Shown here piece by piece: positions 55,393 to 63,911 of a DNA stretch of 64,000 nucleotides; the stretch's first letter is position 1; each line of letters opens with the position of its first letter. Source of the DNA: Aliishimia sp963721175. Its GTDB lineage: Bacteria > Pseudomonadota > Alphaproteobacteria > Rhodobacterales > Rhodobacteraceae. The notes under the pieces were generated by a model. The model was not told where the DNA came from. It worked only from the letters and a program-made list of their open reading frames with translations, and did not search any database. Position numbers and translations under genes: made by a program. The stretch is from NCBI GenBank assembly GCA_963721175.1, contig CAVRIG010000007.1, forward strand, positions 620,001 through 684,000. The letters run 5' to 3'.

Positions 55393-56127
55393 TCACTCCG
55401 CGGCGCGGGGCGCTTGCCAGGTGTCGCGGGGTTCGGTCGGATCGCGCGGGTTCGGATAGACGAGGCCGGCCGAAATCACCAGCTTGGCCGCATCCTCGAT
55501 CGTCATGTCGAGTTCGACGACGTCCTCTTTCGGGAAGTACAGCAGGAAGCCCGACGTCGGGTTCGGTGTCGTCGGCACGAAAACCGACATCAAGGCGCCG
55601 TTCGTTTCCGACTTTTCCACGATTTCGCCGCGCGCGGTGGTCGAGATGAACCCGATCGCCCAGATGCCCTTGCGGGGATACTGGATCAGGCAGGCCTTTT
55701 CGAAGTTGCGGTCGGATTGGGCGAAGACGGTCTCGGAAATCTGCTTGATGCCGGAATAGATGGACCGCACGACGGGTGTGCGTTCCACCAGGCTTTCGGC
55801 CACCCGGATCAATGACCGGCCGATGAAACCCTTGGCCATCCACCCGATCAGGATCGTGAACAGGAAGAAGATGATCGCGCCGATGCCGCGCACGTTGATC
55901 TGGACTTCGGGCGGCAGGCCGAACCAGTTCTGGATCAGCTTGTCGGGCTGCCAGGCGCCGGGAATGAAGGGAAGAACGAACCCGTCGATCCAGCCCACCA
56001 CCGTCCAGATCAACCAGATCGTCAGTCCGACCGGCGCGATCACGACCAGGCCGGTCAGAAAGGCCGCGCGCAGCCGCGAGAAGAGACCGGGGGGCTTGGG
56101 TCTACCGGGATCGAAGGGTGTGTTCAT
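55393..56127 (-). CDS. DUF502 membrane protein
   Basis: 244 residues from ATG 56127 (a TTG four codons earlier is possible). Two transmembrane segments (FLTGLVVIAPVGLTIWLIWT and GAIIFFLFTILIGWMAKGF) precede the family block TPVVRSIYSGIKQISETVF and a soluble beta-rich C-terminal half (PTTPNPTSGFLLYFPKEDV). Plants have a related protein family, but the bacterial role is not established. It converges on the patatin gene. Confidence 0.88.
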   Translation of the reverse strand: MNTPFDPGRPKPPGLFSRLRAAFLTGLVVIAPVGLTIWLIWTVVGWIDGFVLPFIPGAWQPDKLIQNWFGLPPEVQINVRGIGAIIFFLFTILIGWMAKGFIGRSLIRVAESLVERTPVVRSIYSGIKQISETVFAQSDRNFEKACLIQYPRKGIWAIGFISTTARGEIVEKSETNGALMSVFVPTTPNPTSGFLLYFPKEDVVELDMTIEDAAKLVISAGLVYPNPRDPTEPRDTWQAPRAAE

Positions 56128-56211
56128 TTCTGGGTGCAACCACCGCTGACAGCACTCGGTAGGTAAGGTGTTTGCGGCGGTTGAGCAATGGTTCGTCTCA
56201 TGCGGGCGGGC

Positions 56212-57126
56212 TCAAGCCGTCATTTTGGTCAATTCCGCAGCAATGCGCGCCCCGAGCCGGGCATTGTTGCGGACCAAGGCGATATTGGCCTTGAGCGACA
56301 GCCCCTCGGACAGTTCGAAGATCCGTTGCAGCAGGAATGGCGTGACGGCCTTTCCGACCACGCCTTGCGCATCGGCGTCCTCCTGGGCCTGCCGGATCAT
56401 CGGCGCCAATGTCTCGCGGGGGATCTCGTCGTCCGGTGGGATCGGGTTGGCGACGAGTTGCCCGCCCGGCAGACCAAGCTGCCCGCGCATCAGGTGCGCG
56501 CGCGCGATCGACGCTGGATCGTCCATGCGGACTGGCGCGGGCAGGCCGGACGACCGCGACCAGAACGCCGGCAATTCGTCCTGGCCGAAGGCGATGACGG
56601 GCACCCCCAGGGTTTCGAGGGTCTCCAGCGTCTTGGGCAGGTCGAGGATCGCCTTCGCGCCGGCCGCCACCACCGTGACCGGGGTCTGGGCAAGTTCGTG
56701 CAGGTCCGCGGATATGTCGAAACTGGTCTCCGCCCCGCGATGCACGCCGCCGATTCCGCCGGTGGCAAAGACCGCGATCCCGGCCTGCCGCGCGGCGATC
56801 ATCGTGGCCGCGACCGTGGTGGCGCCGGTGCCGCCGGTGGCAAGGCAGATCGCCATGTCCGCCCGCGACAGCTTGGCCACGTCTCGCGATTGCGCCAGGC
56901 GGTCCAGTTGATCCGCGGTAAGGCCGACATGCAGATATCCGTCCAGCACGGCGATCGTGGCGGGGACCGCGCCTTCCGCGCGGATGTCGGCCTCGACCTG
57001 GCGCGCGACCTCCAGGTTCTGCGGATGCGGCATGCCATGGGTGATGATCGTGCTTTCCAGCGCCACGACCGGCCGGTTTTCCGACTGCGCGGCAGTGACT
57101 TCCGGGGCGATGCTCAAGTGTTCCAT
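56212..57126 (-). CDS. psuG: pseudouridine-5'-phosphate glycosidase
   Basis: 304 residues. It splits pseudouridine 5'-phosphate to uracil and ribose 5-phosphate. Conserved blocks: NRPVVALESTIITHGMPHP, GAVPATIAVLDGYLHVGLT, FATGGIGGVHRGAETSFDIS and ANPIPPDDEIP. The start overlaps the end of psuK by 13 bases, so kinase and glycosidase form the pseudouridine salvage operon psuK-psuG. Intact. Confidence 0.93.
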   Translation of the reverse strand: MEHLSIAPEVTAAQSENRPVVALESTIITHGMPHPQNLEVARQVEADIRAEGAVPATIAVLDGYLHVGLTADQLDRLAQSRDVAKLSRADMAICLATGGTGATTVAATMIAARQAGIAVFATGGIGGVHRGAETSFDISADLHELAQTPVTVVAAGAKAILDLPKTLETLETLGVPVIAFGQDELPAFWSRSSGLPAPVRMDDPASIARAHLMRGQLGLPGGQLVANPIPPDDEIPRETLAPMIRQAQEDADAQGVVGKAVTPFLLQRIFELSEGLSLKANIALVRNNARLGARIAAELTKMTA

Positions 57127-58016
57127 GCAGGTGAACCTCCGGAGACATAGGTTGCGGCGGCGTCGAGTGCCCGATCCAGGGCGGCCGCGCGATCGGCGCC
57201 CTTGGCCTCCGCCGCGATGTGGGCGGCCATGAACGTGTCGCCGGCGCCGGTGACCCGCGTGACCAGAACCCGCGGCGGGTCGGCACAGATCACGTCGCCA
57301 TCATGGCCTTCGCTGGCCGGTTTGCCGCCGTCGGTGACCAGAACTCGCGCGGCACCACGGTCCAGAAGCGCCTCGGCCGCGTCCCGCGTGTTGTCGACAG
57401 GGCGATTGCACAGAAGCGACGCTTCTTCGAGATTGACATACAGCGTCCCGCGGCCGGCGCGCAGGAAGGGCTGCAAACGCTCCGCCTTGCCGGGGGAGGC
57501 AGGGGCGACGCGCAGATCGGCCTCGGCGAACACGGAGCTGGTGGCGATCTGCGACAGGAGGTCGATGGTCAGGTTCCCATCCAGAGCGACCGGACCGGCA
57601 AAAGGCGCGTCGGGCGTGGCCAGCCGGCCGTCCGAGAGCGGCGCCAGGATCTTCGCGCCCGCGGCCTCCAGCGAATGCGCGTCGGCGATGGCGGCGATCA
57701 GGCCGTTGGCCCCCTCCACCGCCATGTAGCGATCGGTGGGCAGGTCTTCTGAGCGATAGATCATGTCGGTGATCATGCCCCGCGCGTCGCAGGCGGCGAC
57801 GAGCTCCTCACCCTCCGGATCCCGTCCGATCGCGGTCAGCAGCGCGGGGGTCATGCCGAACTGCGCCAGGGTCATGGCGATGTTCATGGCGACACCGCCC
57901 GGCAGGCGCGTGATGCGGCCCGCGACGTCCGAGCCCTGGCGCATTGCGACCGGCGCCCGGCCGATGATGTCCCAAAGAACGGAGCCGATGCAGATGATGT
58001 CCGGTGCGCGCGCCAT
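57114..58016 (-). CDS. psuK: pseudouridine kinase (PfkB family)
   Basis: 300 residues from ATG 58016. PfkB motifs: GGVAMNIAMTLAQFGM at the N terminus and the anion-hole/catalytic motif VTRVTGAGDTFMAAHIAAEA with the base Asp near the C terminus. Its overlap with psuG specifies pseudouridine as substrate, phosphorylated at the 5' position before glycosidic cleavage. Confidence 0.9.
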   Translation of the reverse strand: MARAPDIICIGSVLWDIIGRAPVAMRQGSDVAGRITRLPGGVAMNIAMTLAQFGMTPALLTAIGRDPEGEELVAACDARGMITDMIYRSEDLPTDRYMAVEGANGLIAAIADAHSLEAAGAKILAPLSDGRLATPDAPFAGPVALDGNLTIDLLSQIATSSVFAEADLRVAPASPGKAERLQPFLRAGRGTLYVNLEEASLLCNRPVDNTRDAAEALLDRGAARVLVTDGGKPASEGHDGDVICADPPRVLVTRVTGAGDTFMAAHIAAEAKGADRAAALDRALDAAATYVSGGSPAWNT

Positions 58017-58065
58017 GATCTGCGTTCTGGCCGGGAACCTGAGCCACTGCAAGCGAAACGCGTGC

Positions 58066-58506
58066 TCAGCGTGGGGGCACCGCGAAGGTGAGCGCGGCCC
58101 AGAGCGTCTTCCAGACAACGCGCGCTTGCGCCGGGTCCGGTTCGCGCAGCAGTACCGCATCGACCGGCTCGTTGTGGCCCGTTTTCGTCGGAAAACGCGC
58201 GATCCCTGCCGAATCCGTCCGCATGAAGGTGATCGCGACGGACCTATCGGCGGCCTTCTCGAACACCTTGACCTGCGCGTCGGCTCTCGGTGCGCCATCA
58301 GAAATGATTTCCACGATCATCTCCTGCGTGTCGTCCGGTGCACAGGGGTTCGCCAGCGCTACGAACTCCGTCTTCATGCCGGTGCGCCGATCGCGGCCCG
58401 TGCCATCAACCGGATTGATCCGGAATTCATGTGCGGCAAGTTCGGTGGCCGACGCCAAGAGGCACAGGAGGATGGTGATGAGACGGATGCCGCGCTTGAC
58501 CGCAAG
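58066..58506 (-). CDS. periplasmic DUF4198-like protein, start unresolved
   Basis: About 145 residues. A signal peptide (GIRLITILLCLLASATELAA) leads to HEFRINPVDGTG, VEIISDGAPRADAQVKVFE, RTDSAGIARFPTK and a C-terminal tail. The beta-sandwich pattern and the HEFRI start of the mature protein resemble DUF4198, found with metal uptake systems. No ATG or GTG precedes the signal peptide in a sensible place; the frame is open to 58653, but that part is the shadow of the plus-strand gene at 58478. Either a rare start codon is used or an indel hides the start; the end coordinate is approximate. Confidence 0.6.
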   Translation of the reverse strand, partial: LAVKRGIRLITILLCLLASATELAAHEFRINPVDGTGRDRRTGMKTEFVALANPCAPDDTQEMIVEIISDGAPRADAQVKVFEKAADRSVAITFMRTDSAGIARFPTKTGHNEPVDAVLLREPDPAQARVVWKTLWAALTFAVPPR

Positions 58507-58675
58507 CCTGTGCCTGGTCGCGCTGATGTCGAGTTTCTGGGCGACGGATGCGGCCAGCCAGGAGGTGCGGCCGGCCGTCGTCGACCGCGAGGTTGTTGGC
58601 GGGAAAGTCATACTGACGCTCGATCTCAAACTCGAGGCGTACCTCTCCGGCATCGACGCCGGGCGGGACTGGTAG
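58478..58675 (+). CDS. short secreted protein of unknown function
   Basis: 65 residues: MRRMPRLTASLCLVALMSSF continues to a predicted signal cleavage near ATDAASQ. The mature part of about 40 residues contains VVGGKVILTLDLKLEAYLSG and ends GIDAGRDW. A perfect AGGAGG (58466-58471) sits 6 bases before the ATG. It lies head to head with, and overlaps the 5' end of, the minus-strand DUF4198-like gene. I do not recognise a family. The ribosome site and the signal peptide are the only support. Confidence 0.5.
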   Translation: MRRMPRLTASLCLVALMSSFWATDAASQEVRPAVVDREVVGGKVILTLDLKLEAYLSGIDAGRDW

Positions 58676-58755
58676 AGACCCTTCGTCGCGATCCCCGCTT
58701 CGGCCGCGATCGGCGCATGGTGGGGGGGAGCGGACCTTGCTGTGACGGCGCGCTC

Positions 58756-59373
58756 TTACCGGATGGTACGAAGCAGGTTCGAGAGGGCCGCGGCCGGATC
58801 CTCGTCCTCCCAGATCTCGGAGATTCCGAAGAAATCCGTGACCGGCGCGAGGTCCCCGATGAGGTCGGGGGACAGGGCGCCCTCCGCCACAACCGGGATC
58901 TCGATCATTTCAGACCACCATTCGAAGATGTCGCGGTCGGCCTGCGCGCCGCTGCCCAATGTCGTCTGGCCGGCCGGACCGAAGCTCACGTAGTCGGCGC
59001 CGCCCTCGGCCGCGGTCATGCCGTCATGGCGCGAGGTCCCGCAAAAGGCGCCGACGATGGCGTCGGCCCCCAGGTCCTTGCGCGCGGCGCGCACGGATCG
59101 AGCGCCGTCGGAGAGATGCACGCCATCGAGGCCGAGACGCTGCGCGAGGAGGCGATGATCCTGAACCACGATCGCCACGTCCCGCGCGATCGCGACGTCG
59201 CGGCACGAATCGGCGGCACGTGCGAGCCGATCCTCGTCGCGTGTGGAGAGCGCGAGGCGGAGGCAGGCGATCTCGTGCGCGTCGAGAACCCGCGCCAGCC
59301 TGTCAGGAAATGTCTCGAGGTCGATTTCCGCTGGAGAAATGAGGTAGATCTTCGGCTGCTCGATGTCGGTCAT
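58756..59373 (-). CDS. thiamine phosphate synthase-like protein
   Basis: 205 residues from ATG 59373. TIM-barrel of the ThiE/TenI type: IVVQDHRLLAQRLGLDGVHL, GAFCGTSRHDGMTAAEGGAD, YVSFGPAG and the phosphate-binding VVAEGALSPDLIGDLAPVTD. Authentic ThiE joins HMP-diphosphate and thiazole phosphate. Some binding residues look altered and no other thi gene is near, so it may be one of the ThiE-like paralogues common in Rhodobacterales. Confidence 0.8.
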   Translation of the reverse strand: MTDIEQPKIYLISPAEIDLETFPDRLARVLDAHEIACLRLALSTRDEDRLARAADSCRDVAIARDVAIVVQDHRLLAQRLGLDGVHLSDGARSVRAARKDLGADAIVGAFCGTSRHDGMTAAEGGADYVSFGPAGQTTLGSGAQADRDIFEWWSEMIEIPVVAEGALSPDLIGDLAPVTDFFGISEIWEDEDPAAALSNLLRTIR

Positions 59374-59436
59374 GGCGGACTTTCCGGTGGTCTTTGAAGC
59401 CGCGATTACCGGATAACGCGCGGTTTGGAAATGCCG

Positions 59437-59475
59437 GGAGCCTCCGGCGGGAGTTTGGCGGGCCAAGTGAAGGGG
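59437..59475. repeat. REP-like intergenic element, copy 2
   Basis: GGAGCCTCCGGCGGGAGTTT followed by GGGCCAAGTGAAGGGGG, between divergent genes and 40 bases before trmJ. It shares layout and the core CCAAGTGAAGG with the copy at 39752-39790. The CCTCCGGCGGG part can form a short hairpin. Confidence 0.55.
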
Positions 59476-59514
59476 GATTGTTGCGCGCGGGACTTCGGGC
59501 TATGCGCCGCCGGC

Positions 59515-60264
59515 ATGGAGCCCGACACCGACATGACACCGGCCTGCATCCTCGTTCGACCGCAGCTGGGCGAAAACATTGGGGCTGCGGCGCGCGCGAT
59601 GCTGAACTTCGGGCTCGATCACTTGCGAATCGTGGCGCCGCGGGACGGCTGGCCCAATCCGGACGCGCGGGCGATGGCCAGCGGGGCGGGGCGGGTCCTC
59701 GATGCCGCGCAGCTGCATGACGATCTGGCCGGGGCGCTGGGGGATTTCCACTTCGTCTTTGCCACGACGGCGCGGCCGCGGGACCTGACGAAGCAGGTCG
59801 TGACACCGGAGGCGGCGATGGCGCTGGCCGCGGAGAAGATCGCGCGCGGCGAGAAGGTGGGCGTGCTCTTCGGGCCGGAGCGGGCGGGGCTGGAGAACGA
59901 GGATGTGGCGCAGGCGAACGCGATCATCACGGTGCCGGTGAATCCGGAGTATCCGTCACTGAACCTCGCGCAGTGCGTGTTGCTGGTGGGATATGAATGG
60001 CGCCGCGCCACCCAGCGGACCCCGCCGGTGGAGGAGGTGCTTGCGGGCGGCACGTGGGCCACGGGCGCGGATGTGGAGCACCTGGCGCGTCACTACGAGG
60101 ATGAGTTGCAGGCGGCAGGGTTTTTCTTTCCGCGCTCGAAGGCGCAGGCCATGCGGACCAACCTGCGCAACATGTGGAGCCGGTTCCCGCTGACCACGCA
60201 GGACGTGCGGACCCTGCACGGGGTGCTGCGTCAAATGGTGCGGTGGAAAGAGCGGTCCGACTGA
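59515..60264 (+). CDS. trmJ: tRNA/rRNA methyltransferase TrmJ
   Basis: 249 residues from ATG 59515 (MEPDTDMTPACILVRPQLGE). SPOUT fold with the trefoil-knot motifs NIGAAARAMLNFGLDHLRIV, GVLFGPERAGLENEDVAQAN, and VNPEYPSLNLAQCVLLVGYE. TrmJ 2'-O-methylates position 32 of tRNAs. The C-terminal extension (PRSKAQAMRTNLRNMWSR) is typical. Next plus-strand gene is ctaA, 60 bases on. Confidence 0.92.
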   Translation: MEPDTDMTPACILVRPQLGENIGAAARAMLNFGLDHLRIVAPRDGWPNPDARAMASGAGRVLDAAQLHDDLAGALGDFHFVFATTARPRDLTKQVVTPEAAMALAAEKIARGEKVGVLFGPERAGLENEDVAQANAIITVPVNPEYPSLNLAQCVLLVGYEWRRATQRTPPVEEVLAGGTWATGADVEHLARHYEDELQAAGFFFPRSKAQAMRTNLRNMWSRFPLTTQDVRTLHGVLRQMVRWKERSD

Positions 60265-60324
60265 CTGGACCTTGGCAGGGCAGGGACATAGGTTCCGGTC
60301 GAACAATGGATGAGGCCGAAGGGC

Positions 60325-61650
60325 ATGAGCGGCAAACGCAGCATTTTCGAGGAGGTCGGCCAGGCGCAGACGACGCGACCCGCCGCACAGCCGGGTCTGA
60401 TCGACCGAGGCCGGCGTGTCGCCCCGCGGGCCATCCAGATCTGGCTGATGATCCTCTTCGCGCTGGTGGTGGTCATGATCGCCGTGGGCGGGCTGACCCG
60501 ACTTACCGACAGCGGGCTCTCTATCACCGAATGGCGACCGTTCACCGGTGCGCTGCCGCCGATGAGCGAGGCCGACTGGCAGGCGGAATTCGACAAATAT
60601 CAAGCCATCGACGAATTCCGCATCCAGAACGCCTGGATGGAGCTCGACGATTTCAAGGTCATCTACTGGTGGGAATGGGGTCATCGGCAGCTGGGCCGCG
60701 CGATCGGCCTCGTCTGGGCCGTGGGCTTCTTCGGGTTCCTGGTCGCCGGGCGCCTGCCGCGCGGGCGTGCCGGGCTGACCCCGTTGCTCTGTGGCCTCGG
60801 CGCGGCAGGCGTGGCCGTCGCCGCTGCGGTCGCGGAGCCGCTTGGGCTTCTGCCGGAAACCGGGGGCACTTCCATCGTCATCGCTGCCCTCGTGGTCGGT
60901 GCGGGCTGCATCGCCTGGTATCTGCTGCGACCGGCGCATGACTGGATCCCGAAGCTGCTGTTCTTGGGTATTCTGGGCGGGATGCAAGGCGCCATCGGCT
61001 GGTGGATGGTGTCGAGCGGCGTCACCCGTGGCGAGGGCATGGTGGATGTCGCCTCCTACCGGCTGGCGGTGCATCTGGGGCTGGCCTTCGTGATCCTCGG
61101 CCTTATCGCGTGGTACGTCATGCAGTTCGGTCGCGGGGAGCGCGAACTGATGCAGGCGCGCCGGGGCAGGGAGCGCCAGCGGTGGGGGATGTCGACCGGA
61201 CTCCTGCACCTCGCCTTCCTGCAGATCCTGATCGGCGCGCTGGTGGCGGGGATCGACGCGGGCCGCAGCTATACCGACTGGCCGCTGATGGCGGGGCAGG
61301 TGTTCCCGCCCAACGCGTTCAACCTCGAGCCGGCGTGGCGCAACATCTTCGAAAGCCCGGGGCTGGTGCAGTTCGTGCACCGCTGCGTGGGTTACGTATT
61401 GCTTGCCTTCGGCATCGGCGTCTGGATCGTGGGGCGGCGCAGTGCGCACCGGCGCACGCGCTTCGCCTTCAATGCGATGATGAGCGGGCTGGCCCTGCAG
61501 ATCGTGGTCGGGATCGTGACCGTGGTCTACGGTGCGCCGTGGTTTATCGCGATCGTGCACCAGTTGCTCGCCGTCCTGCTCTGGGTTCTGATCCTGCGGG
61601 CGCGGTTCCTGTCGGGCTATCCGATCGCAACATCCGTCCGGGAGAGATAG
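60325..61650 (+). CDS. ctaA: haem A synthase with an apparent extra helical hairpin
   Basis: 441 residues. CtaA/COX15 oxidises the haem O methyl group to make haem A for aa3-type cytochrome oxidase. Conserved: VGGLTRLTDSGLSITEWRP, YWWEWGHRQLGRAIGLVWA, MQGAIGWWMVSSG, DVASYRLAVHLGLAFVIL, GIDAGRSYTDWPLMAGQVFP and VQFVHRCVG, with the haem-ligand histidines. Relatives I know are about 380-390 residues. The surplus sits between residues about 150 and 205 and contains two added hydrophobic stretches (LLCGLGAAGVAVAAAVAEPL, SIVIAALVVGAGCIAWYLL). One uninterrupted frame, so not due to indels. Four bases lie between its stop and the next gene's start region. Confidence 0.93.
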   Translation: MSGKRSIFEEVGQAQTTRPAAQPGLIDRGRRVAPRAIQIWLMILFALVVVMIAVGGLTRLTDSGLSITEWRPFTGALPPMSEADWQAEFDKYQAIDEFRIQNAWMELDDFKVIYWWEWGHRQLGRAIGLVWAVGFFGFLVAGRLPRGRAGLTPLLCGLGAAGVAVAAAVAEPLGLLPETGGTSIVIAALVVGAGCIAWYLLRPAHDWIPKLLFLGILGGMQGAIGWWMVSSGVTRGEGMVDVASYRLAVHLGLAFVILGLIAWYVMQFGRGERELMQARRGRERQRWGMSTGLLHLAFLQILIGALVAGIDAGRSYTDWPLMAGQVFPPNAFNLEPAWRNIFESPGLVQFVHRCVGYVLLAFGIGVWIVGRRSAHRRTRFAFNAMMSGLALQIVVGIVTVVYGAPWFIAIVHQLLAVLLWVLILRARFLSGYPIATSVRER

Positions 61651-61652
61651 AG

Positions 61653-63129
61653 ATGAGCGCATACGACGAATTGATGGAGTTCGCGCGCGAGACGCAGGCC
61701 CTGAGCCAGGTGGCGGGCCGGCTCGGCTGGGACCAGGAAACCGTAATGCCCGTCGGTGCGGCGCCCGCAGCGGGGCGAGGAGATGGCGGCGATGGAGTCG
61801 GTCATCCACGCCCGCCGCATGGACCCGCGGGTGGGCGACTGGCTGGAGGCCGCCGAAACTGGCACTCCGGACCCGGTCGCGCGGGCGCAGCTGCGCCAGA
61901 TCCGGCGCGGTTTCGACCGGGCATCCAAGGTCCCCGGCAAGCTCGCCGCGCGTATCGCGCGGGTGACATCGGAGGCGCAGGGAAAATGGGCGGCGGCGCG
62001 GGCGGAGAACGATTTCGCGGCCTTTGCGCCGGTGCTGGAAGAGGTCGTCGCCCTGAAACGCGAAGAAGGCGCGGCGCTGGCCCAGGGTGGCAAGATCTAT
62101 GACGCGCTGCTGGACGACTACGAACCGGGCATGACTGCCGAGCGGCTCGATGCGATCTTCGGCGACATGCGTCCCGTACTGGTCGACCTGCGCGCCGCGG
62201 TCCTGGACCAGCCGGCGCCTCCGGGACTGACCGGCCGGTTCGACGACGAGGCGCAGATGCGGCTCTCGCGCGAGATCGCGACGCGCTTCGGCTACGACAC
62301 GCGGCATGGACGGATCGACAAGGCGGTGCACCCGTTCTCCTCCGGCTCGGGGCTCGACGTGCGGATCACGACGCGCACCAATCCGGAGGATCCGTTCAAC
62401 TGCCTCTATTCCACGATCCACGAGGTCGGTCATGCAAGCTACGAGCAGGGGATCGACCGCGATTACCTGCTGACGCCGCTCGGGCAGGGCGTGTCGATGG
62501 GCGTGCACGAAAGCCAGAGCCGCATCTACGAGAACCAGCTTGGCCGCAGCCGCGCCTTCACCGGTTGGCTCTTCGAACGGATGCGCGATGTTTTCGGCGA
62601 TCTGGGCGTCGACGATGCGGATGCGTTCTACGCCGCCGCCAACCGCGTGCACCGGGGTTATATTCGGACCGAGGCGGACGAGGTGCAATACAACATCCAC
62701 ATCATGCTGCGCTATGATCTGGAGCGCGCGCTGATGGAGGATAGGCTGCAGGTCACCGACCTAGAGGAGGCTTGGAATGCGCGCTTCGAGAAGGATTTCG
62801 GATATCCGGTCGACATGCCCGCGAACGGCGTTCTGCAGGACGTGCATTGGTCCGTGGGGCTCTTCGGCTATTTCCCGACATACGCGTTGGGCAATGTCTA
62901 TGCGGGGTGCCTGCACGAGGCGCTGCGCGCCGCGATTCCCGATCTCGACGCGGAGTTGGCGCGGGGAGAGACGGAAAGTGCCACGGCGTGGCTGCGCGAG
63001 AACCTGCAGCGCCACGGCGGGCTTTTTGAGCCCGCAGAGGTGATCGAGCATGCGAGCGGGCAGGCGCCGGACGAGGCACCGCTGCTGGGCTATCTCAAGG
63101 CCAAGTTTTCCGCGATCTACCAGCTTTGA
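61653..63129 (+). CDS. M32 family carboxypeptidase, frameshifted once
   Basis: About 490 residues after removing one base near 61771 (joined MPVGAAPQRGEEMAAMESV). Zinc motif STIHEVGHASYEQG (HEXXH) with the downstream glutamate in VHESQSRIYENQLGRS, and the signature VHRGYIRTEADEVQYNIHI. Members (Taq carboxypeptidase) remove C-terminal residues in the cytoplasm. ATG 61653 overlaps the GATAG end of ctaA spacing and follows GGAGAGA; the two are likely co-transcribed. Confidence 0.9.
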
Positions 63130-63180
63130 AGCGCCGGTGGCGCCGGTCTGGCACCTGGAGGATCCGGCGCCTCCGGAGGG

Positions 63181-63528
63181 TCAGTTCAGCAAGCCGTCGC
63201 CGTCCTTGTCCGCCTCGCGAAAATCGGCGTCCATCTGCTGGGCGAATTCATCGGTGGACACGGAGCCGTCGCCGTTCGTGTCCAGCTCCTGAAACCGTTC
63301 CGCAGCAAGGTGGTCATCGACTTCATCGGCCGACAATGTCGCGCTGTTGTCGCGATCCATCTCGTTGAAGGCGAAGGTGGCGAACTGGAAGAACTCGTCT
63401 TTCGAGACAGCGCCATCGTCGTCCGTGTCCAGCGCATCCAGATGTCCTGAATTCAGGATGACCGATTGCGCCATGGACAAGCTGCTGCACAGGCACAGGC
63501 CCGCGGCGAAGATAATGATCTGTTTCAT
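63181..63528 (-). CDS. secreted EF-hand calcium-binding protein
   Basis: 115 residues with a signal peptide (MKQIIIFAAGLCLCSSLSMA). Four EF-hand-type loops follow: DTDDDGAVSKDEF, DRDNSATLSADEV, DTNGDGSVSTDEF and DKDGDGLLN at the very C terminus, the last probably incomplete. It likely binds Ca2+ in the periplasm or outside the cell. The next gene downstream in map order, on the same strand 12 bases upstream of its start, is a glycine-rich lipoprotein. Confidence 0.88.
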   Translation of the reverse strand: MKQIIIFAAGLCLCSSLSMAQSVILNSGHLDALDTDDDGAVSKDEFFQFATFAFNEMDRDNSATLSADEVDDHLAAERFQELDTNGDGSVSTDEFAQQMDADFREADKDGDGLLN

Positions 63529-63540
63529 GCTGATTTCCCC

Positions 63541-63789
63541 TCAACAGGCATAATTTGATCCGGCCAAGGCGCCGGCGCCGGCGCCGCCCGCGCGGAATAT
63601 GTCCTGCCCGGTGCCGCTTCCGAATTGGTTGCCGATGGCGCCGCCGATCAGGGCACCGGCAATGGTGCCCGAGGCGCAGGCGATGTTATGCTGCCGTTGT
63701 GCCTGTTGCTCCGGCGTGGCGGCCGGAGCGCAGGCTTGCAAGGCGACGATCCCTGCCACAAGAAAAAGCCAGGTGAAATGTCGCGTCAT
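63541..63789 (-). CDS. small glycine-zipper lipoprotein
   Basis: 82 residues. The lipobox WLFLVAGIVALQAC is followed by a Gln-rich linker and a glycine-zipper membrane segment (GTIAGALIGGAIGNQFGSG, GGAGAGALAGSNYAC), resembling the SmpA-type/17 kDa surface antigen-like proteins. Probably outer-membrane associated. Its stop lies 12 bases before the EF-hand start, suggesting co-transcription. Confidence 0.8.
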   Translation of the reverse strand: MTRHFTWLFLVAGIVALQACAPAATPEQQAQRQHNIACASGTIAGALIGGAIGNQFGSGTGQDIFRAGGAGAGALAGSNYAC

Positions 63790-63911
63790 GATGGGGTCCT
63801 TCCGAATATTCGCACCCCGCGAGCTTGGGCGTATTCGGTCCGTCAGGCAATGCCGTAATGGACGCAAGCGCGCAGTTTCGCTCATGTTCACTCCGGCGCC
63901 TCGGTCGCCAG

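Noticed and set aside
58088..58477. A longer plus-strand protein starting at 58088 that includes the short secreted protein.
   Set aside because: The first 130 codons are the shadow of the minus-strand DUF4198-like gene; ribosome site and signal peptide support a start at 58478 only.
59956..62700. A 914-codon open frame opposite to trmJ, ctaA and the M32 peptidase.
   Set aside because: Same reason: it mirrors three well-supported genes and has shadow composition.
63129..63180. GC-rich inverted repeats between the M32 peptidase and EF-hand genes as a terminator or third REP copy.
   Set aside because: No T tract, and only the GCCTCCGG part matches the REP-like element; the CCAAGTGAAG half is missing.
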